Below, in pieces: positions 9,127-18,587 of a stretch of 64,000 nt of DNA (position 1 is its first letter; each line of letters opens with the position of its first letter). The notes beneath the pieces were generated by a model, which saw only the letters and a list, made by a program, of their open reading frames with translations, was not told where the DNA came from and searched no databases. The position numbers were made by a program, and so were the translations under genes. The stretch covers positions 67,522 through 131,521 of the forward strand of contig NZ_JANIGO010000002.1 of the NCBI RefSeq assembly GCF_024518835.1, read 5' to 3'. Source of the stretch: Limnobacter humi. Its GTDB lineage: Bacteria; Pseudomonadota; Gammaproteobacteria; Burkholderiales; Burkholderiaceae_B.

Positions 9127-11268
9127 GTGAGGCACATTACAACAAAGACATTGCCGTTTCTGATGGCTGGACTTTTGCTGAGCACGGGTTTGCAGGCAGC
9201 CCAATTGGGGAAGTTGGAAGTCCTGTCATCGTCCACCGAGCCTTTTGTTGCGCAAATACAAATTGAAAGCCTTCGCCCTGAGGAGCGCAGCGGTTTGCAG
9301 GCCAAACTGGCTTCCCCGGAAGCATTCAAGGCTGCGCGCCTGGTGCTGGATCCCAAATTGTCGACCCTTAAGTTTGAAGTCAAGGACAGTGGCAAGACTG
9401 ATGGTGCGCTCATTCGAATTACCGCCGATTCGCCCTTGCCGGCTGGTTTTCTGGACGTCTTAATCGAATTGAGCTGGGCGGGTGGCCGAGTCGCCCGCGA
9501 GTACACCTTCAGCGTCGCGGAGGGAAAGGCCCCCGCATCCAAAACGCCGGCAATTCCTGAAATCCGGCCGCCACAAACATTGCCACCCGTTGCAGCGCCG
9601 GCGCCAAAAAATGCGGGCACTGAGCCTGAGTCTGCGCCCGCAAAGCCTGAACTCCAAGTAGCCGATGGTGGGGCTCGTGTGGTGAAAAAGGGCGAAACAT
9701 TGTCAGAGATTGCGCAAAGTCTGACTGGTTCGGGGGTCACCCTCAACCAAGCCATGGCCGCCATTTATGAGGCCAATCGGGATGCCTTTATCGGCAACAG
9801 TGTGCACCTGGTGAAAGAGGGCGCGCAGCTGCGCATACCCAACAAGGCAGCACTGCGTGCAAAGTCCCCACGTGAGGCACTGCTGGTGCTGGCCAACAAT
9901 GATGGCCGCGATGTGTACTCTCGGTATGCGCGCCAGTTGGGCTTGTTGGCGGTGGCCGATCAATCGACCCAAGCCACCAACAGCAGTGTCGGAAAAATTG
10001 AATCCAAAGCACCGGTGGATGCTGCAGCTGCATCCAAAGAGGATCGTCTCAAGATTGCACCGGGTGGCCAAGCCAGAGTCGCCGATGCCAATGCCGAGGA
10101 ATTAACAGCCAAAAACAAGGCGCTGGCAGAGGCCAACGAACGCATTGCGCTTCTGGAAAAAAATGTCTCTGATCTTCAAAAGTTGATCGACATGCAGAAA
10201 GATCAGGTTGCCGCCAAAGCCCCTGGTCAGGCCCAAGCGCTGGCAACAGCGACTGAACAGCCAGCCGAGCAGCCCACGGATAAAACTGCCGAAACCGCAG
10301 AAACGACCAAGCCTGCCGTTGAAGTACCTGTGCAGTCTGCTGCAGTGCTTCCACCCGAAACCAAGAAAGAAGAACCTCCGAAAGCTGCACCGGTGCCTGT
10401 GGCGACTATTGAACAGCCATTTAACTTGATTCCTTGGTTGCTGGGTGGTGCAGGGGCTGTGGTGGCAGCGGTGGTGGGGTTGTTGGTGTGGCGCAGTCGC
10501 ATCAAACCGGAACCGTTTGTGGAACGTGAGCCCGACTTTGAAAATCTGATCGCCGAGGACGCTGCCCAGGCAAGCCCCGCTGTTGAAGATCCGCCTGTTG
10601 GCGCCTTGGAAAAAGTCGCTGACGACGCGTTTGACCTGGATGAACTATTGGCCAGTACCGAGCCGGTTGACGCAACGACGGCGGTTCCACCGGTGCCTGA
10701 TTTCAAAGTGGCTGAAGCGGCGGAAGAGCCCGTTCAGCCCATGGTCATTGAGGAATCGATTCCAGATTTGGGTCAGGCTTCAGCGCAGGCCATGGCCGAA
10801 CCCGAATCCCTCAGCAGTGAGGTGAAACTGGATTTCCCGGAAGACCAGAGCGCTGCGATATCCGAGCCGGCTTCCTCGTCCATTCTGGATGATCTGGATG
10901 CTTTGTCGACCGGTGCAACAGCGGCCCAATCCGAGATCGAGGCTTTGAGGTCCAATCCCATTGTGGTCGATGAAACGGCGATCAACCCAGACTTTCTGGA
11001 TGATGAGCCATTAAACCCCGCCGAGGCACCAGTGGCTGAACTTCCGAAAGACCTGGAAGCTGCCATGGCCGATTTGGATCTGGACGTCGATCAACCCAAA
11101 TTGGATGATGCCACCTGGCAAGAGGTGGCCACCAAACTGGACCTGGCGGGTGCCTATGTCGAGATTGGTGATGCCGATGGTGCCAAGGAGTTGCTGCATG
11201 AAATCATCAAGAAAGGTGACGCTGATCAGGTCAAGAAAGCCAAAGCATTGCTAGACACTTTGGGTTGA
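9127..11268 (+). CDS. fimV: FimV-like LysM pilus-assembly/polar hub protein
   Basis: Inner-membrane protein related to Pseudomonas FimV, which organises type IV pili and the cell pole. The GTG at 9127 (713 aa) is chosen because GGAG (9116-9119) lies 7 nt upstream and the signal peptide begins there (VRHITTKTLPFLMAGLLL... to GLQAA); an upstream in-frame start would run through the asd terminator. In order: FimV N-terminal domain (AQLGKLEVLSSSTEPFVAQ), LysM peptidoglycan-binding motif (VVKKGETLSEIAQSL), a coiled coil around the LEKNVSDLQKLIDMQK stretch, one TM segment (IPWLLGGAGAVVAAVVGLLVW), a long acidic cytoplasmic region and the C-terminal FimV/TPR-type helix pair (LDLAGAYVEIGDADGAKELL). 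The fimV-truA order is widespread in proteobacteria. Confidence 0.92.
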   Translation: MRHITTKTLPFLMAGLLLSTGLQAAQLGKLEVLSSSTEPFVAQIQIESLRPEERSGLQAKLASPEAFKAARLVLDPKLSTLKFEVKDSGKTDGALIRITADSPLPAGFLDVLIELSWAGGRVAREYTFSVAEGKAPASKTPAIPEIRPPQTLPPVAAPAPKNAGTEPESAPAKPELQVADGGARVVKKGETLSEIAQSLTGSGVTLNQAMAAIYEANRDAFIGNSVHLVKEGAQLRIPNKAALRAKSPREALLVLANNDGRDVYSRYARQLGLLAVADQSTQATNSSVGKIESKAPVDAAAASKEDRLKIAPGGQARVADANAEELTAKNKALAEANERIALLEKNVSDLQKLIDMQKDQVAAKAPGQAQALATATEQPAEQPTDKTAETAETTKPAVEVPVQSAAVLPPETKKEEPPKAAPVPVATIEQPFNLIPWLLGGAGAVVAAVVGLLVWRSRIKPEPFVEREPDFENLIAEDAAQASPAVEDPPVGALEKVADDAFDLDELLASTEPVDATTAVPPVPDFKVAEAAEEPVQPMVIEESIPDLGQASAQAMAEPESLSSEVKLDFPEDQSAAISEPASSSILDDLDALSTGATAAQSEIEALRSNPIVVDETAINPDFLDDEPLNPAEAPVAELPKDLEAAMADLDLDVDQPKLDDATWQEVATKLDLAGAYVEIGDADGAKELLHEIIKKGDADQVKKAKALLDTLG

Positions 11269-11269
11269 T

Positions 11270-12058
11270 ATGAACCGGGTGGTGTTGGGCCTGCGGTACA
11301 GCGGGCATTCATTTGAAGGGTGGCAAACTCAAACCCATGGAAACACGGTTCAAGACACACTGCTGAACGCACTGGAAGCAATTTGTGGCGAGCGACCAGT
11401 GATTCATTGTGCTGGTCGAACCGACGCCGGAGTCCATGCACGTCAGCAGGTGGTTCATTTTGATACGTCGGTACACCGCCCTTTGAGCGCTTGGGTCAAG
11501 GGCGTGAATAACCACCTACCTGGCACAGTGGTGGTAGCCGGTGCCAAATATTTGGGTGAACCCTTTCACGCGCGATATGCGGCCATTTCTCGAATGTACC
11601 GGTATTATTTTTATGCATCGCCAGTGCGGGACCCGTTTAAAACCCACATGACTTGGATGCATTACCCATTGGACTTGCTGCGAATGCAATCGGCTGCAGC
11701 CATGCTGGTGGGTACTCATGATTTCTCATCATTTCGTGCAGCACAGTGTCAGGCCAAAAGCCCGGTTAAAACACTCCATCGGGTATCGCTTGTGGAATGT
11801 AGTGACCACTGCTATGTTGAAATTCACGGAAACGCTTTTTTGCACCACATGGTCCGTAACATCATGGGTGCGCTGTTCGAGATTGGCATGCACCGCCAAC
11901 CACTGGCGTGGATGCAAACAGTGTTGAGCGCCAGGGATCGCAGTCAAGGCGCCAAAACAGCGTCTGCTGCCGGCTTGACGCTGTGGGAAGTGGAATATCC
12001 GCCTGAATTTGGCATAGCTGATTTATTCAATCCAGCCCAGTTGGACTTCAACCCATGA
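11270..12058 (+). CDS. truA: tRNA pseudouridine(38-40) synthase
   Basis: Isomerises uridines 38-40 in the anticodon arm of many tRNAs. It is 262 aa, with catalytic Asp52 in the TruA motif CAGRTDAGVHARQQ. The second conserved region, FHARYAAISRMYRYYFY, is also present. The ATG is 1 nt after the fimV stop and the gene ends in a 4-nt overlap with trpF, so all three are probably cotranslated. Confidence 0.96.
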   Translation: MNRVVLGLRYSGHSFEGWQTQTHGNTVQDTLLNALEAICGERPVIHCAGRTDAGVHARQQVVHFDTSVHRPLSAWVKGVNNHLPGTVVVAGAKYLGEPFHARYAAISRMYRYYFYASPVRDPFKTHMTWMHYPLDLLRMQSAAAMLVGTHDFSSFRAAQCQAKSPVKTLHRVSLVECSDHCYVEIHGNAFLHHMVRNIMGALFEIGMHRQPLAWMQTVLSARDRSQGAKTASAAGLTLWEVEYPPEFGIADLFNPAQLDFNP

Positions 12059-12699
12059 GAACGCGCATCAAACTTTGTGGACTGCAAACGCCCGATACAG
12101 TGCAGGCTTGCGTACAGGCCGGTGCGGATGCGGTGGGTTTTGTGATGTACCCACCATCGCCGCGCCATGTTTCGGTCGAGCAGGCTGCCAGCCTGGCCCG
12201 GTATTTGGGGGCCTGGCAAACGCCGGTGGTGTTGTTCGTTAATCCCGAGCTGGATGTGGTTCGGCAGGTGATTCAGGCCATTCCTCAGGTATTGCTGCAA
12301 TTTCATGGCGACGAACCCCCATCGTTTTGCGAGCAGTTCAACCGCCCCTACCTTAAAGCGATCCGCATGAAGGCCGATACGGATTTGATGCAGGCATCGG
12401 ACATGTACCAGTCTGCGCAGGCGTTGTTGGTGGACTCCTGGAGTGAGGCCTATGGTGGTTCCGGTCACAGTTTTGACTGGTCTTTGCTGCCCAAACCCGG
12501 CGCATTGAAGCAGGCTTTGGTATTATCCGGAGGGTTGGATGATGCGAATGTCGGCCAAGCCATTCGGGCCGTCATGCCCTACGGCGTGGATGTGTCCAGT
12601 GGTATCGAATCGGCTCGCGGGGTAAAAGACCACCGCAAAATTGCCCGGTTCTGTGCAGCTGTGCAAGCCGCCGACATGAACGCCCAACACGGTGGTTGA
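12055..12699 (+). CDS. trpF: phosphoribosylanthranilate isomerase
   Basis: Amadori rearrangement of phosphoribosylanthranilate in tryptophan synthesis; a TIM-barrel enzyme of 214 aa. The first strand gives IKLCGLQTPDTVQACVQAGADAVGFV (family KxCG motif with the catalytic Cys). A later LLVDSW contains the catalytic Asp, and the phosphate-binding end (LSGGLDDANVGQAI, GVDVSSGIESARGVKD) is intact. The start overlaps the truA stop by 4 nt (ATGA). Confidence 0.97.
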   Translation: MRTRIKLCGLQTPDTVQACVQAGADAVGFVMYPPSPRHVSVEQAASLARYLGAWQTPVVLFVNPELDVVRQVIQAIPQVLLQFHGDEPPSFCEQFNRPYLKAIRMKADTDLMQASDMYQSAQALLVDSWSEAYGGSGHSFDWSLLPKPGALKQALVLSGGLDDANVGQAIRAVMPYGVDVSSGIESARGVKDHRKIARFCAAVQAADMNAQHGG

Positions 12700-12757
12700 A
12701 ACCGCAGCCAAACCAGTGGACAGGATTGTCCGCCAACGACCCAATTGAGCAGTGACC

Positions 12758-14032
12758 ATGAACAAACCCTACGACTTCCCGGACGCAAGCGGCCACTTTG
12801 GGCCGTATGGAGGCACCTTTGTGTCAGAGACATTGGTGCATGCTCTGGAAGAATTGAAATCTGTCTACGCGCACTACCAGAACGATCCGGTATTTCTGGC
12901 TGAATTTGAACATGAGCTGAAATACTTTGTTGGCCGTCCAAGCCCCATCTACCACGCCAAGCGCTGGTCGGAGATGCTGGGTGGTGCCCAAATTTACTTC
13001 AAGCGCGAAGACTTGAACCACACGGGTGCTCACAAGGTGAACAACTGCATTGGGCAAGCACTGCTGGCCCGTCGCATGGGCAAGCCCCGCGTGATTGCAG
13101 AAACTGGCGCAGGCCAACATGGTGTTGCAACGGCCACAGTTGCGGCTCGGTATGGCATGAAATGCGTGGTGTACATGGGGCAGGAAGACGTGGCCCGTCA
13201 GGCCCAAAACGTATTCCGCATGAAATTGCTGGGGGCCGAGGTTATTCCGGTGACTTCCGGTTCCAAAACCCTGAAAGATGCATTGAACGAGGCCATGCGT
13301 GACTGGGTGACCAATGTGGAAGACACGTTCTACATCATCGGCACTGTGGCTGGGCCGCACCCATACCCCATGCTGGTTCGTGATTTCCAAAGTGTGATTG
13401 GCAAAGAGTGTTTGGTGCAGATGCCCGCTTTGGTGGGTCGCCAACCGGACTATGTTCTGGCCTGTGTGGGTGGTGGTTCCAATGCCATGGGCATTTTCTA
13501 CCCCTACATCAACGAGGAACAAGTCCGCTTGATTGGCGTTGAGGCTGCCGGAGAGGGCATTGAAACCGGTCGCCACGCCGCGTCGCTGCAGGCAGGTACT
13601 CCGGGTGTGCTGCATGGCAACCGCACCTATTTGCTGCAAAGTGACGACGGTCAAATCATTGAAACCCATTCCGTGTCCGCAGGCCTGGATTATCCCGGTG
13701 TTGGTCCCGAGCATGCTTGGTTGAAGGACATTGGCCGCGCTGAATATGTGGGTATCACCGACAGCGAGGCCCTGGAGGCATTTCACAACTGTTGCCGCAT
13801 CGAGGGTATTATCCCGGCCCTGGAAAGTAGCCATGCGTTGGCCTATGCAGCCAAGCTGGCCAAGACGCTGCCCGAGGACAAAATCATTCTGGTCAATCTA
13901 TCCGGGCGTGGCGATAAAGACATGCACACCGTTGCCCGCATGAGTGGCGCTGAGTTTTACTGCCATCCAGATTGCAAAACGGGTCACCAAAACAACTGCG
14001 GCGGGCCATCGGGCACCGCTTGCAAGCCTTGA
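12758..14032 (+). CDS. trpB: tryptophan synthase beta chain
   Basis: PLP enzyme joining indole and serine to make tryptophan, in an alpha2-beta2 complex with TrpA. From ATG 12758 the protein is 424 aa; an in-frame GTG at 12752 is a less likely start. The PLP lysine is Lys93 in [11 protein letters not shown], and the phosphate-cradle motif GGGSNAMG is present. The C-terminus runs beyond the usual end with a cysteine-rich tail ([14 protein letters not shown]... then a final TACKP), making it roughly 25 residues longer than E. coli TrpB (397 aa). trpA begins 11 nt after the stop. Confidence 0.97.
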   Translation: MNKPYDFPDASGHFGPYGGTFVSETLVHALEELKSVYAHYQNDPVFLAEFEHELKYFVGRPSPIYHAKRWSEMLGGAQIYFKREDLNHTGAHKVNNCIGQALLARRMGKPRVIAETGAGQHGVATATVAARYGMKCVVYMGQEDVARQAQNVFRMKLLGAEVIPVTSGSKTLKDALNEAMRDWVTNVEDTFYIIGTVAGPHPYPMLVRDFQSVIGKECLVQMPALVGRQPDYVLACVGGGSNAMGIFYPYINEEQVRLIGVEAAGEGIETGRHAASLQAGTPGVLHGNRTYLLQSDDGQIIETHSVSAGLDYPGVGPEHAWLKDIGRAEYVGITDSEALEAFHNCCRIEGIIPALESSHALAYAAKLAKTLPEDKIILVNLSGRGDKDMHTVARMSGAEFYCHPDCKTGHQNNCGGPSGTACKP

Positions 14033-14043
14033 ACTGTAACGCC

Positions 14044-14865
14044 ATGTCGCGCATTCAATCCGTATTTGACACACTCAAAAAACAGGGCCGCAAGGGCTTG
14101 GTGCCCTTTGTCACCGGTGGTGATCCAGACCCATCCCAAACTGTGGCTGTGCTCCATGCACTGGCCAATGCTGGGTCAGACGTGATCGAGTTGGGGGTTC
14201 CGTTTTCCGATCCCATGGCCGACGGTCCCGTGATTCAACGCTCCAGCGAGCGTGCGTTGGCCAAAGGCATCAGCACCCGGAAAATTCTCGACTATGTGCG
14301 TGAATTCCGCCAAACCAACACCCACACGCCGATTGTGCTGATGGGTTACGCAAACCCCATTGAACGCATGGGGCAGCAGGCCTTCGTGGCTGCGGCCAAG
14401 GAGGCTGGGGTGGATGGTGTGCTGGTGGTGGACTATCCGCCCGAAGAGTCCATCGATTTCGCACAACACCTTCGAGCAGCAGGTTTGGATCCCATCTTTC
14501 TGCTGGCGCCCACCTCGTCGGATGAACGCATCGAAAAAGTGGCCAAAGCAGCCAGTGGTTATGTGTATTACGTGTCACTGAAAGGTGTGACCGGGGCTCA
14601 AAACCTGAACACCCAAGAGGTCAGCTCCAAATTGCCAACCATTCGCCAGCACACCCAAGTGCCGGTAGGTGTTGGGTTTGGCATTCGGGATGCAGCCTCG
14701 GCCTGCCGTGTGGCGGAGTCGGCCGATGCAGTGGTGATTGGTTCCGCACTGATTCAAACGTTGGAAGCGGGGCAGCCGGCCGATGCTGCCCGATTGGCTG
14801 GCGAGTTCATTGCGCCCATTCGGGCCGCTCTGGATGCGCAATTCAAGGCTTGCATTCAACCGTGA
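14044..14865 (+). CDS. trpA: tryptophan synthase alpha chain
   Basis: Cleaves indole-3-glycerol phosphate to indole, which is channelled to TrpB. From ATG 14044 the protein is 273 aa and begins [28 protein letters not shown], the normal TrpA N-terminus; an in-frame extension back into trpB is rejected. The catalytic Glu and Asp are in [20 protein letters not shown]. The phosphate-binding GVGFGIRD is also present. After the stop come 88 nt with two hairpins before accD. Confidence 0.97.
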   Translation: MSRIQSVFDTLKKQGRKGLVPFVTGGDPDPSQTVAVLHALANAGSDVIELGVPFSDPMADGPVIQRSSERALAKGISTRKILDYVREFRQTNTHTPIVLMGYANPIERMGQQAFVAAAKEAGVDGVLVVDYPPEESIDFAQHLRAAGLDPIFLLAPTSSDERIEKVAKAASGYVYYVSLKGVTGAQNLNTQEVSSKLPTIRQHTQVPVGVGFGIRDAASACRVAESADAVVIGSALIQTLEAGQPADAARLAGEFIAPIRAALDAQFKACIQP

Positions 14866-14872
14866 ATAAAAC

Positions 14873-14898
14873 CGGGACAGGGCGCCAGATCCTGCCCG
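14873..14898 (+). other. inverted repeat after trpA
   Basis: CGGGACAGG (14873-14881) can pair with CCTGCCCG (14891-14898) with one bulged A and a 9-nt loop. No T-run follows, so it is a poor intrinsic terminator. It may attenuate or separate the trp and acc messages. Confidence 0.35.
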
Positions 14899-14913
14899 TT
14901 ATCCTCAGAAACT

Positions 14914-14934
14914 GGTTTGATCGTCGGTCAAACC
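14914..14934 (+). other. perfect hairpin upstream of accD
   Basis: GGTTTGA (14914-14920) and TCAAACC (14928-14934) form a perfect 7-bp stem around TCGTCGG, 19 nt upstream of the accD start codon. There is no T-run. It is well placed for translational control or as an operator; in E. coli the carboxyltransferase is reported to bind its own mRNA, but no equivalent is known here. Confidence 0.4.
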
Positions 14935-14953
14935 CAAGCAAGGACCTGCAAAC

Positions 14954-15817
14954 ATGAGCTGGTTAGAAAAAATCATCCCACCGCGAATTTCCACCAAAGG
15001 GCCCAGTGATGTGCCCAAAAAAACAGTGCCTGAAGGGCTCTGGGCCAAGTGCGAAGCTTGCGATGCCGTGTTGTACGCCAATGATCTGGCCAATAACCAA
15101 ATGGTGTGCCCGGCCTGTAGTCATCACATGCGCATCAATGCGCGTGAACGCTTGAACTTGCTGTTTGACAACGACGAACGGCTTGAAATCGGCCAAGAGG
15201 TGGTCCCCATCGATTCCTTGAAATTCAGGGACAGCAAGCCCTATCCACAACGCTTGAAAGATGCGGTGGAGGCGACTTCCGAGACCGATGCCCTGGTGGT
15301 GCAGAAGGGCGCCATGAACGGTCTGGATGTGGTGATTGCCTGCTTTGAGTTCGAGTTCATGGGCGGATCCATGGGTTCGGTGGTGGGTGAGCGGTTTTGT
15401 CGCGGCGTTCAGGTTGCGCTGGATGCAAAGGTGCCGTTTATCAGCATCACGGCATCGGGTGGTGCACGCATGCAAGAGGGCTTGGGTTCGTTGATGCAAA
15501 TGGCCAAAACGTCCGCCATGTTGGCCAAGTTGTCCCAAGCCAAGCTGCCTTACCTGTCCGTGTTGACCGACCCGACCATGGGGGGCGTATCAGCCAGTTT
15601 TGCTTTCTTGGGTGATGTGGTGATTGCTGAGCCCAAAGCATTGATCGGTTTTGCAGGGCCGCGCGTGATTGAACAAACGGTGCGACAGACCCTTCCGGAA
15701 GGTTTCCAGCGGGCCGAGTTTTTGATGGAAAAAGGTGCGGTGGATTGCATCGTGGACCGCCGTGAGATGAAGAACAAGTTGAGTGATTTATTGCGTTTGC
15801 TTTTGAGGATTCAGTGA
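14954..15817 (+). CDS. accD: acetyl-CoA carboxylase carboxyltransferase subunit beta
   Basis: Part of the carboxyltransferase that makes malonyl-CoA for fatty acid synthesis. The 287 aa begin [13 protein letters not shown] four-cysteine zinc ribbon follows (CEAC at about residue 33 and CPAC about 20 residues later). The crotonase-fold core has the acyl-CoA-binding [18 protein letters not shown] and [11 protein letters not shown]. The gene ends in a 4-nt overlap (GTGA) with the start of folC. Confidence 0.97.
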   Translation: MSWLEKIIPPRISTKGPSDVPKKTVPEGLWAKCEACDAVLYANDLANNQMVCPACSHHMRINARERLNLLFDNDERLEIGQEVVPIDSLKFRDSKPYPQRLKDAVEATSETDALVVQKGAMNGLDVVIACFEFEFMGGSMGSVVGERFCRGVQVALDAKVPFISITASGGARMQEGLGSLMQMAKTSAMLAKLSQAKLPYLSVLTDPTMGGVSASFAFLGDVVIAEPKALIGFAGPRVIEQTVRQTLPEGFQRAEFLMEKGAVDCIVDRREMKNKLSDLLRLLLRIQ

Positions 15818-17229
15818 ATAGTTCCAGCAGTACTCCGGTAACGTCAACCGCAGCACGCCCCGTCAATGGTGCCAGCCTCGATCAGTGGTTGGTCTATTTG
15901 GAATCCATTCATGCCAAGTCCATCGACATGGGGTTGGAGCGGGTTCAAACCGTCAAGGACCGATTGAATATCCAATTGGGTGGTGTGGTATTCACGGTGG
16001 CTGGCACCAACGGCAAGGGCTCCACATGTGCCATGCTGGAAAGCATTACAGTGCAGGCTGGTTATCAGGTGGGTATGTATACTTCGCCTCACCTGCTGCG
16101 TTTCACAGAACGGGCACGCATCAATGGGCAAGAAGTCGCCGAGGCTGACTTGGTGCGCGCCTTTGAAGTGGTCGAAGATGCACGGCAAGGGCAGGGTGTT
16201 GGGACAGTATCCCTCACGTATTTTGAATTTTCGACATTGGCGATTGTGTGGTTGTTCGCGAAACGCCAACTGGACGTGGTGATTCTCGAAGTGGGCTTGG
16301 GCGGTCGGCTGGACGCCGTCAATGTGTTTGACCCGGACTGCGCGATTTGCACCAGTGTTGATTTGGATCACATGGCTTTCCTGGGGCCCGACCGTGAAAG
16401 CATTGGTCGCGAGAAAGCAGGAATTTTCCGATCTGGAAAACCAGCCATTGTCAGTGATCCCGCGCCCCCCCAGAGTGTGATCAACCATGCCGCTGCCATC
16501 GGTGCGGACCTTTGGCTGTTCGGCCGAGACTTTAACTACAGCGGCGACAAGCAGCAATGGGCGTACGGCGGACGCAATATTCGGCGGGGGGCGTTGGCAT
16601 ACCCTGCATTGCGCGGTGCCAACCAATTGTTGAATGCATCGGCCGCCCTGGCCGCCCTGGAAAGCGTACGTGACCGTTTGCATGTGCCAGCCCAGTCTAT
16701 TCGACAGGGTTTTTTGCTGGTGGAATGGCCAGGTCGTTTCCAGGTGTTGCCGGGTCAACCCACCGTCGTGCTGGATGTGGGGCACAATCCGCATGCCGCG
16801 GCCCATTTGCGCGAAAGTCTGGACAACATGGGCTTCTTTCCCTACACGCATTGCATTTTTGGCATGTTGGGCGACAAAGACGCCGAGTCGGTGGTGAATG
16901 CCTTGAAAGACCGCATCGACCATTGGCACTTGGTGACCCTGGAAGGCGACCGCGGGCGGACCGCTGAAGAATTAAAGGTTTCCCTCCAAAATGCGGGTGT
17001 TGATGCCGTCAACTTTGATTGGGCAGCAAACGCAGAGGCGCTGGGCAAGGGGGGTATTGCCAAACAGGCACCCGACAAAACCGTTCAGACCTACGACAGC
17101 GTGGCGCAAGCGTACACCGTGCTCTCAAAGGCAGTGTCTGCGAATGATAGAATTCTGGTTTTCGGGTCATTCCTGACGGTTGCGCAAGCGCTGCAAGCGC
17201 GAGAACAGCTACGGAAACGTCCTGCTTGA
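15814..17229 (+). CDS. folC: bifunctional folylpolyglutamate/dihydrofolate synthase
   Basis: Adds glutamate to dihydropteroate or folates; an ATP-dependent Mur-ligase-fold enzyme of 471 aa. The P-loop is [14 protein letters not shown]. The family segment [17 protein letters not shown] and the C-terminal ligase motif DVGHNPHAA are present. It starts with GTG at 15814 inside the accD stop (4-nt overlap). Next to accD and a SPOR-domain gene, a common order in Burkholderiales. Confidence 0.95.
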   Translation: MNSSSSTPVTSTAARPVNGASLDQWLVYLESIHAKSIDMGLERVQTVKDRLNIQLGGVVFTVAGTNGKGSTCAMLESITVQAGYQVGMYTSPHLLRFTERARINGQEVAEADLVRAFEVVEDARQGQGVGTVSLTYFEFSTLAIVWLFAKRQLDVVILEVGLGGRLDAVNVFDPDCAICTSVDLDHMAFLGPDRESIGREKAGIFRSGKPAIVSDPAPPQSVINHAAAIGADLWLFGRDFNYSGDKQQWAYGGRNIRRGALAYPALRGANQLLNASAALAALESVRDRLHVPAQSIRQGFLLVEWPGRFQVLPGQPTVVLDVGHNPHAAAHLRESLDNMGFFPYTHCIFGMLGDKDAESVVNALKDRIDHWHLVTLEGDRGRTAEELKVSLQNAGVDAVNFDWAANAEALGKGGIAKQAPDKTVQTYDSVAQAYTVLSKAVSANDRILVFGSFLTVAQALQAREQLRKRPA

Positions 17230-17247
17230 TCATTCAACGAGGTGCCG

Positions 17248-18057
17248 GTGGCTTCCAATTCGCGTTCGACTGCCAAAAACAGAGTCAACAACGATCCCGT
17301 TGATGAACTGAAGCGCAGGGCTCGGCGACGTCTGGTGGGGGCCATCGCCCTGTTCTTGGCTGCTGTCATCGTGGTGCCGGCGTTGGTGGAAAATGAACCG
17401 GCGCAAACACCGAGCAAAGTAGAACTGGTGGTACCCGATCGACCCTCGTCTGACATTTCTGCCGATCTGAAATCAAAAGCGGCCAGCAAGCCTGTCGAAA
17501 AATCTGACAAAGCAGCCGGCCACGGTGTGACTGGTACCAATAGCGCGCCCATTCCGCCAGCTGATGAAGTGGAGCCCTTGGTGGTTCCTCCAGTGGCCAC
17601 AGCAAAACCCGAGCCCAAACCCGAACCCAAACCCGAACCAAAGCCCGCTGTGAAGCCGGAGCCAAAGTTGGAGTCCAAAGCCGCGTCCAAGGTGGACGAC
17701 AAGACGCCTGACAAACCAGTGTCCAAAGTGGATCCCAAATCGGAAGTGAAAACCGACAGCAAGTCCAGCGCCAAGCAAGACAGCAAAAGCACGGCCAAAG
17801 CTGGCGATGATTTGATTGCCAAGTTTGCCGATGAGGTGTTCTGGGTACAAGTGGCGGCCGTGGGCGACAAGGCCCGAGCGGAAAGCCTGAAGCAAGAGCT
17901 TTCCGGAAAAGGTTTTTCGGCACGCATTGAGAGCACCAGCAGCAATGGCTCCACGGTGTACCGCGTGCGTGTTGGGCCACTCAGCGGCCAAGACAAAGCC
18001 GATGCCACGAAATCCAAATTGAGCGCTGCCGGTTATTCCGGGAGAGTGGTGCAGTGA
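17248..18057 (+). CDS. SPOR-domain membrane protein (DedD/FtsN-like)
   Basis: Probable cell-division/envelope protein. From GTG 17248 (269 aa; CGAGG 5 nt upstream; GTG 17242 is an alternative) it has a basic cytoplasmic start, one TM helix (LVGAIALFLAAVIVVPALV), a long Pro/Lys/Glu/Ala-rich spacer with a KPEPKPEP repeat, and a C-terminal SPOR domain (FWVQVAAVGDKARAESLKQ to the end) that should bind denuded septal peptidoglycan. It ends in a 4-nt overlap with cvpA. Position between folC and cvpA matches dedD in enteric bacteria. Confidence 0.88.
   Translation: MASNSRSTAKNRVNNDPVDELKRRARRRLVGAIALFLAAVIVVPALVENEPAQTPSKVELVVPDRPSSDISADLKSKAASKPVEKSDKAAGHGVTGTNSAPIPPADEVEPLVVPPVATAKPEPKPEPKPEPKPAVKPEPKLESKAASKVDDKTPDKPVSKVDPKSEVKTDSKSSAKQDSKSTAKAGDDLIAKFADEVFWVQVAAVGDKARAESLKQELSGKGFSARIESTSSNGSTVYRVRVGPLSGQDKADATKSKLSAAGYSGRVVQ
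17605..17640 (+). repeat. 12-bp tandem repeat inside the SPOR gene
   Basis: Three near-identical 12-bp units (AAACCCGAGCCC, AAACCCGAACCC, AAACCCGAACCA) followed by a partial unit. They encode Lys-Pro-Glu-Pro repeats in the periplasmic spacer. The unit keeps the frame, so slippage would change spacer length only. Confidence 0.8.
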
Positions 18058-18578
18058 GCGGCGCCGTGGGCGACTGGTTGCACGGGTTGACCGTGTTTGA
18101 TCACATGGTGTTGGCCATGATTGCCTTGTCCATGGTGTTGGGATTGTTCCGTGGCATGGTGAAAGAAGTGCTCTCGCTGGCCAACTGGGTGATCGCGTTC
18201 TGGTTGGCCAATAAATATGGTGCCGACATGGCTGTGCACATGGCTTGGGTGGAAGGCCTGACTGAGCCGATGAAAGCACTTATTGGATGCGCTGCCACAT
18301 TTTTTGCCGCCATGGTCGTGGGGGCCATATTCATTGCGCTGCTGGGCCGAATTGTGTCGGCGGCGGGTTTGGGTTTTGCAGACCGCGGCATGGGTGTGCT
18401 GTTCGGTTTTGCGCGTGGTTTGTTTATTGTGTTGGTGCTGGTTACAGGCGCGGGTTTTACAAGCTTGCCCAAGCAACCGTTTTGGCGAGATGCCCGATTG
18501 TCCCCGTATGCCGAAGATGCAATGCGCACCATCAAGCCGCATTTGCCGGAGTCCGTGGCCAAGTGGGTTCGCTACTAG
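18054..18578 (+). CDS. cvpA: CvpA family membrane protein
   Basis: Integral membrane protein of 174 aa with four predicted TM helices (starting DHMVLAMIALSMVLGLFRGMV). The family is known from colicin V production and lies next to purF in many proteobacteria, as here (purF starts 9 nt later). The GTG start overlaps the SPOR gene stop by 4 nt. Its molecular role is unclear; links to envelope stress resistance are reported for the family. Confidence 0.92.
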   Translation: MSGAVGDWLHGLTVFDHMVLAMIALSMVLGLFRGMVKEVLSLANWVIAFWLANKYGADMAVHMAWVEGLTEPMKALIGCAATFFAAMVVGAIFIALLGRIVSAAGLGFADRGMGVLFGFARGLFIVLVLVTGAGFTSLPKQPFWRDARLSPYAEDAMRTIKPHLPESVAKWVRY

Positions 18579-18587
18579 GAGAGTTCA

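Noticed and set aside
12824-13834. 336-codon minus-strand frame opposite trpB
   Set aside because: Antisense shadow of a clearly conserved gene, with no start signal or domain.
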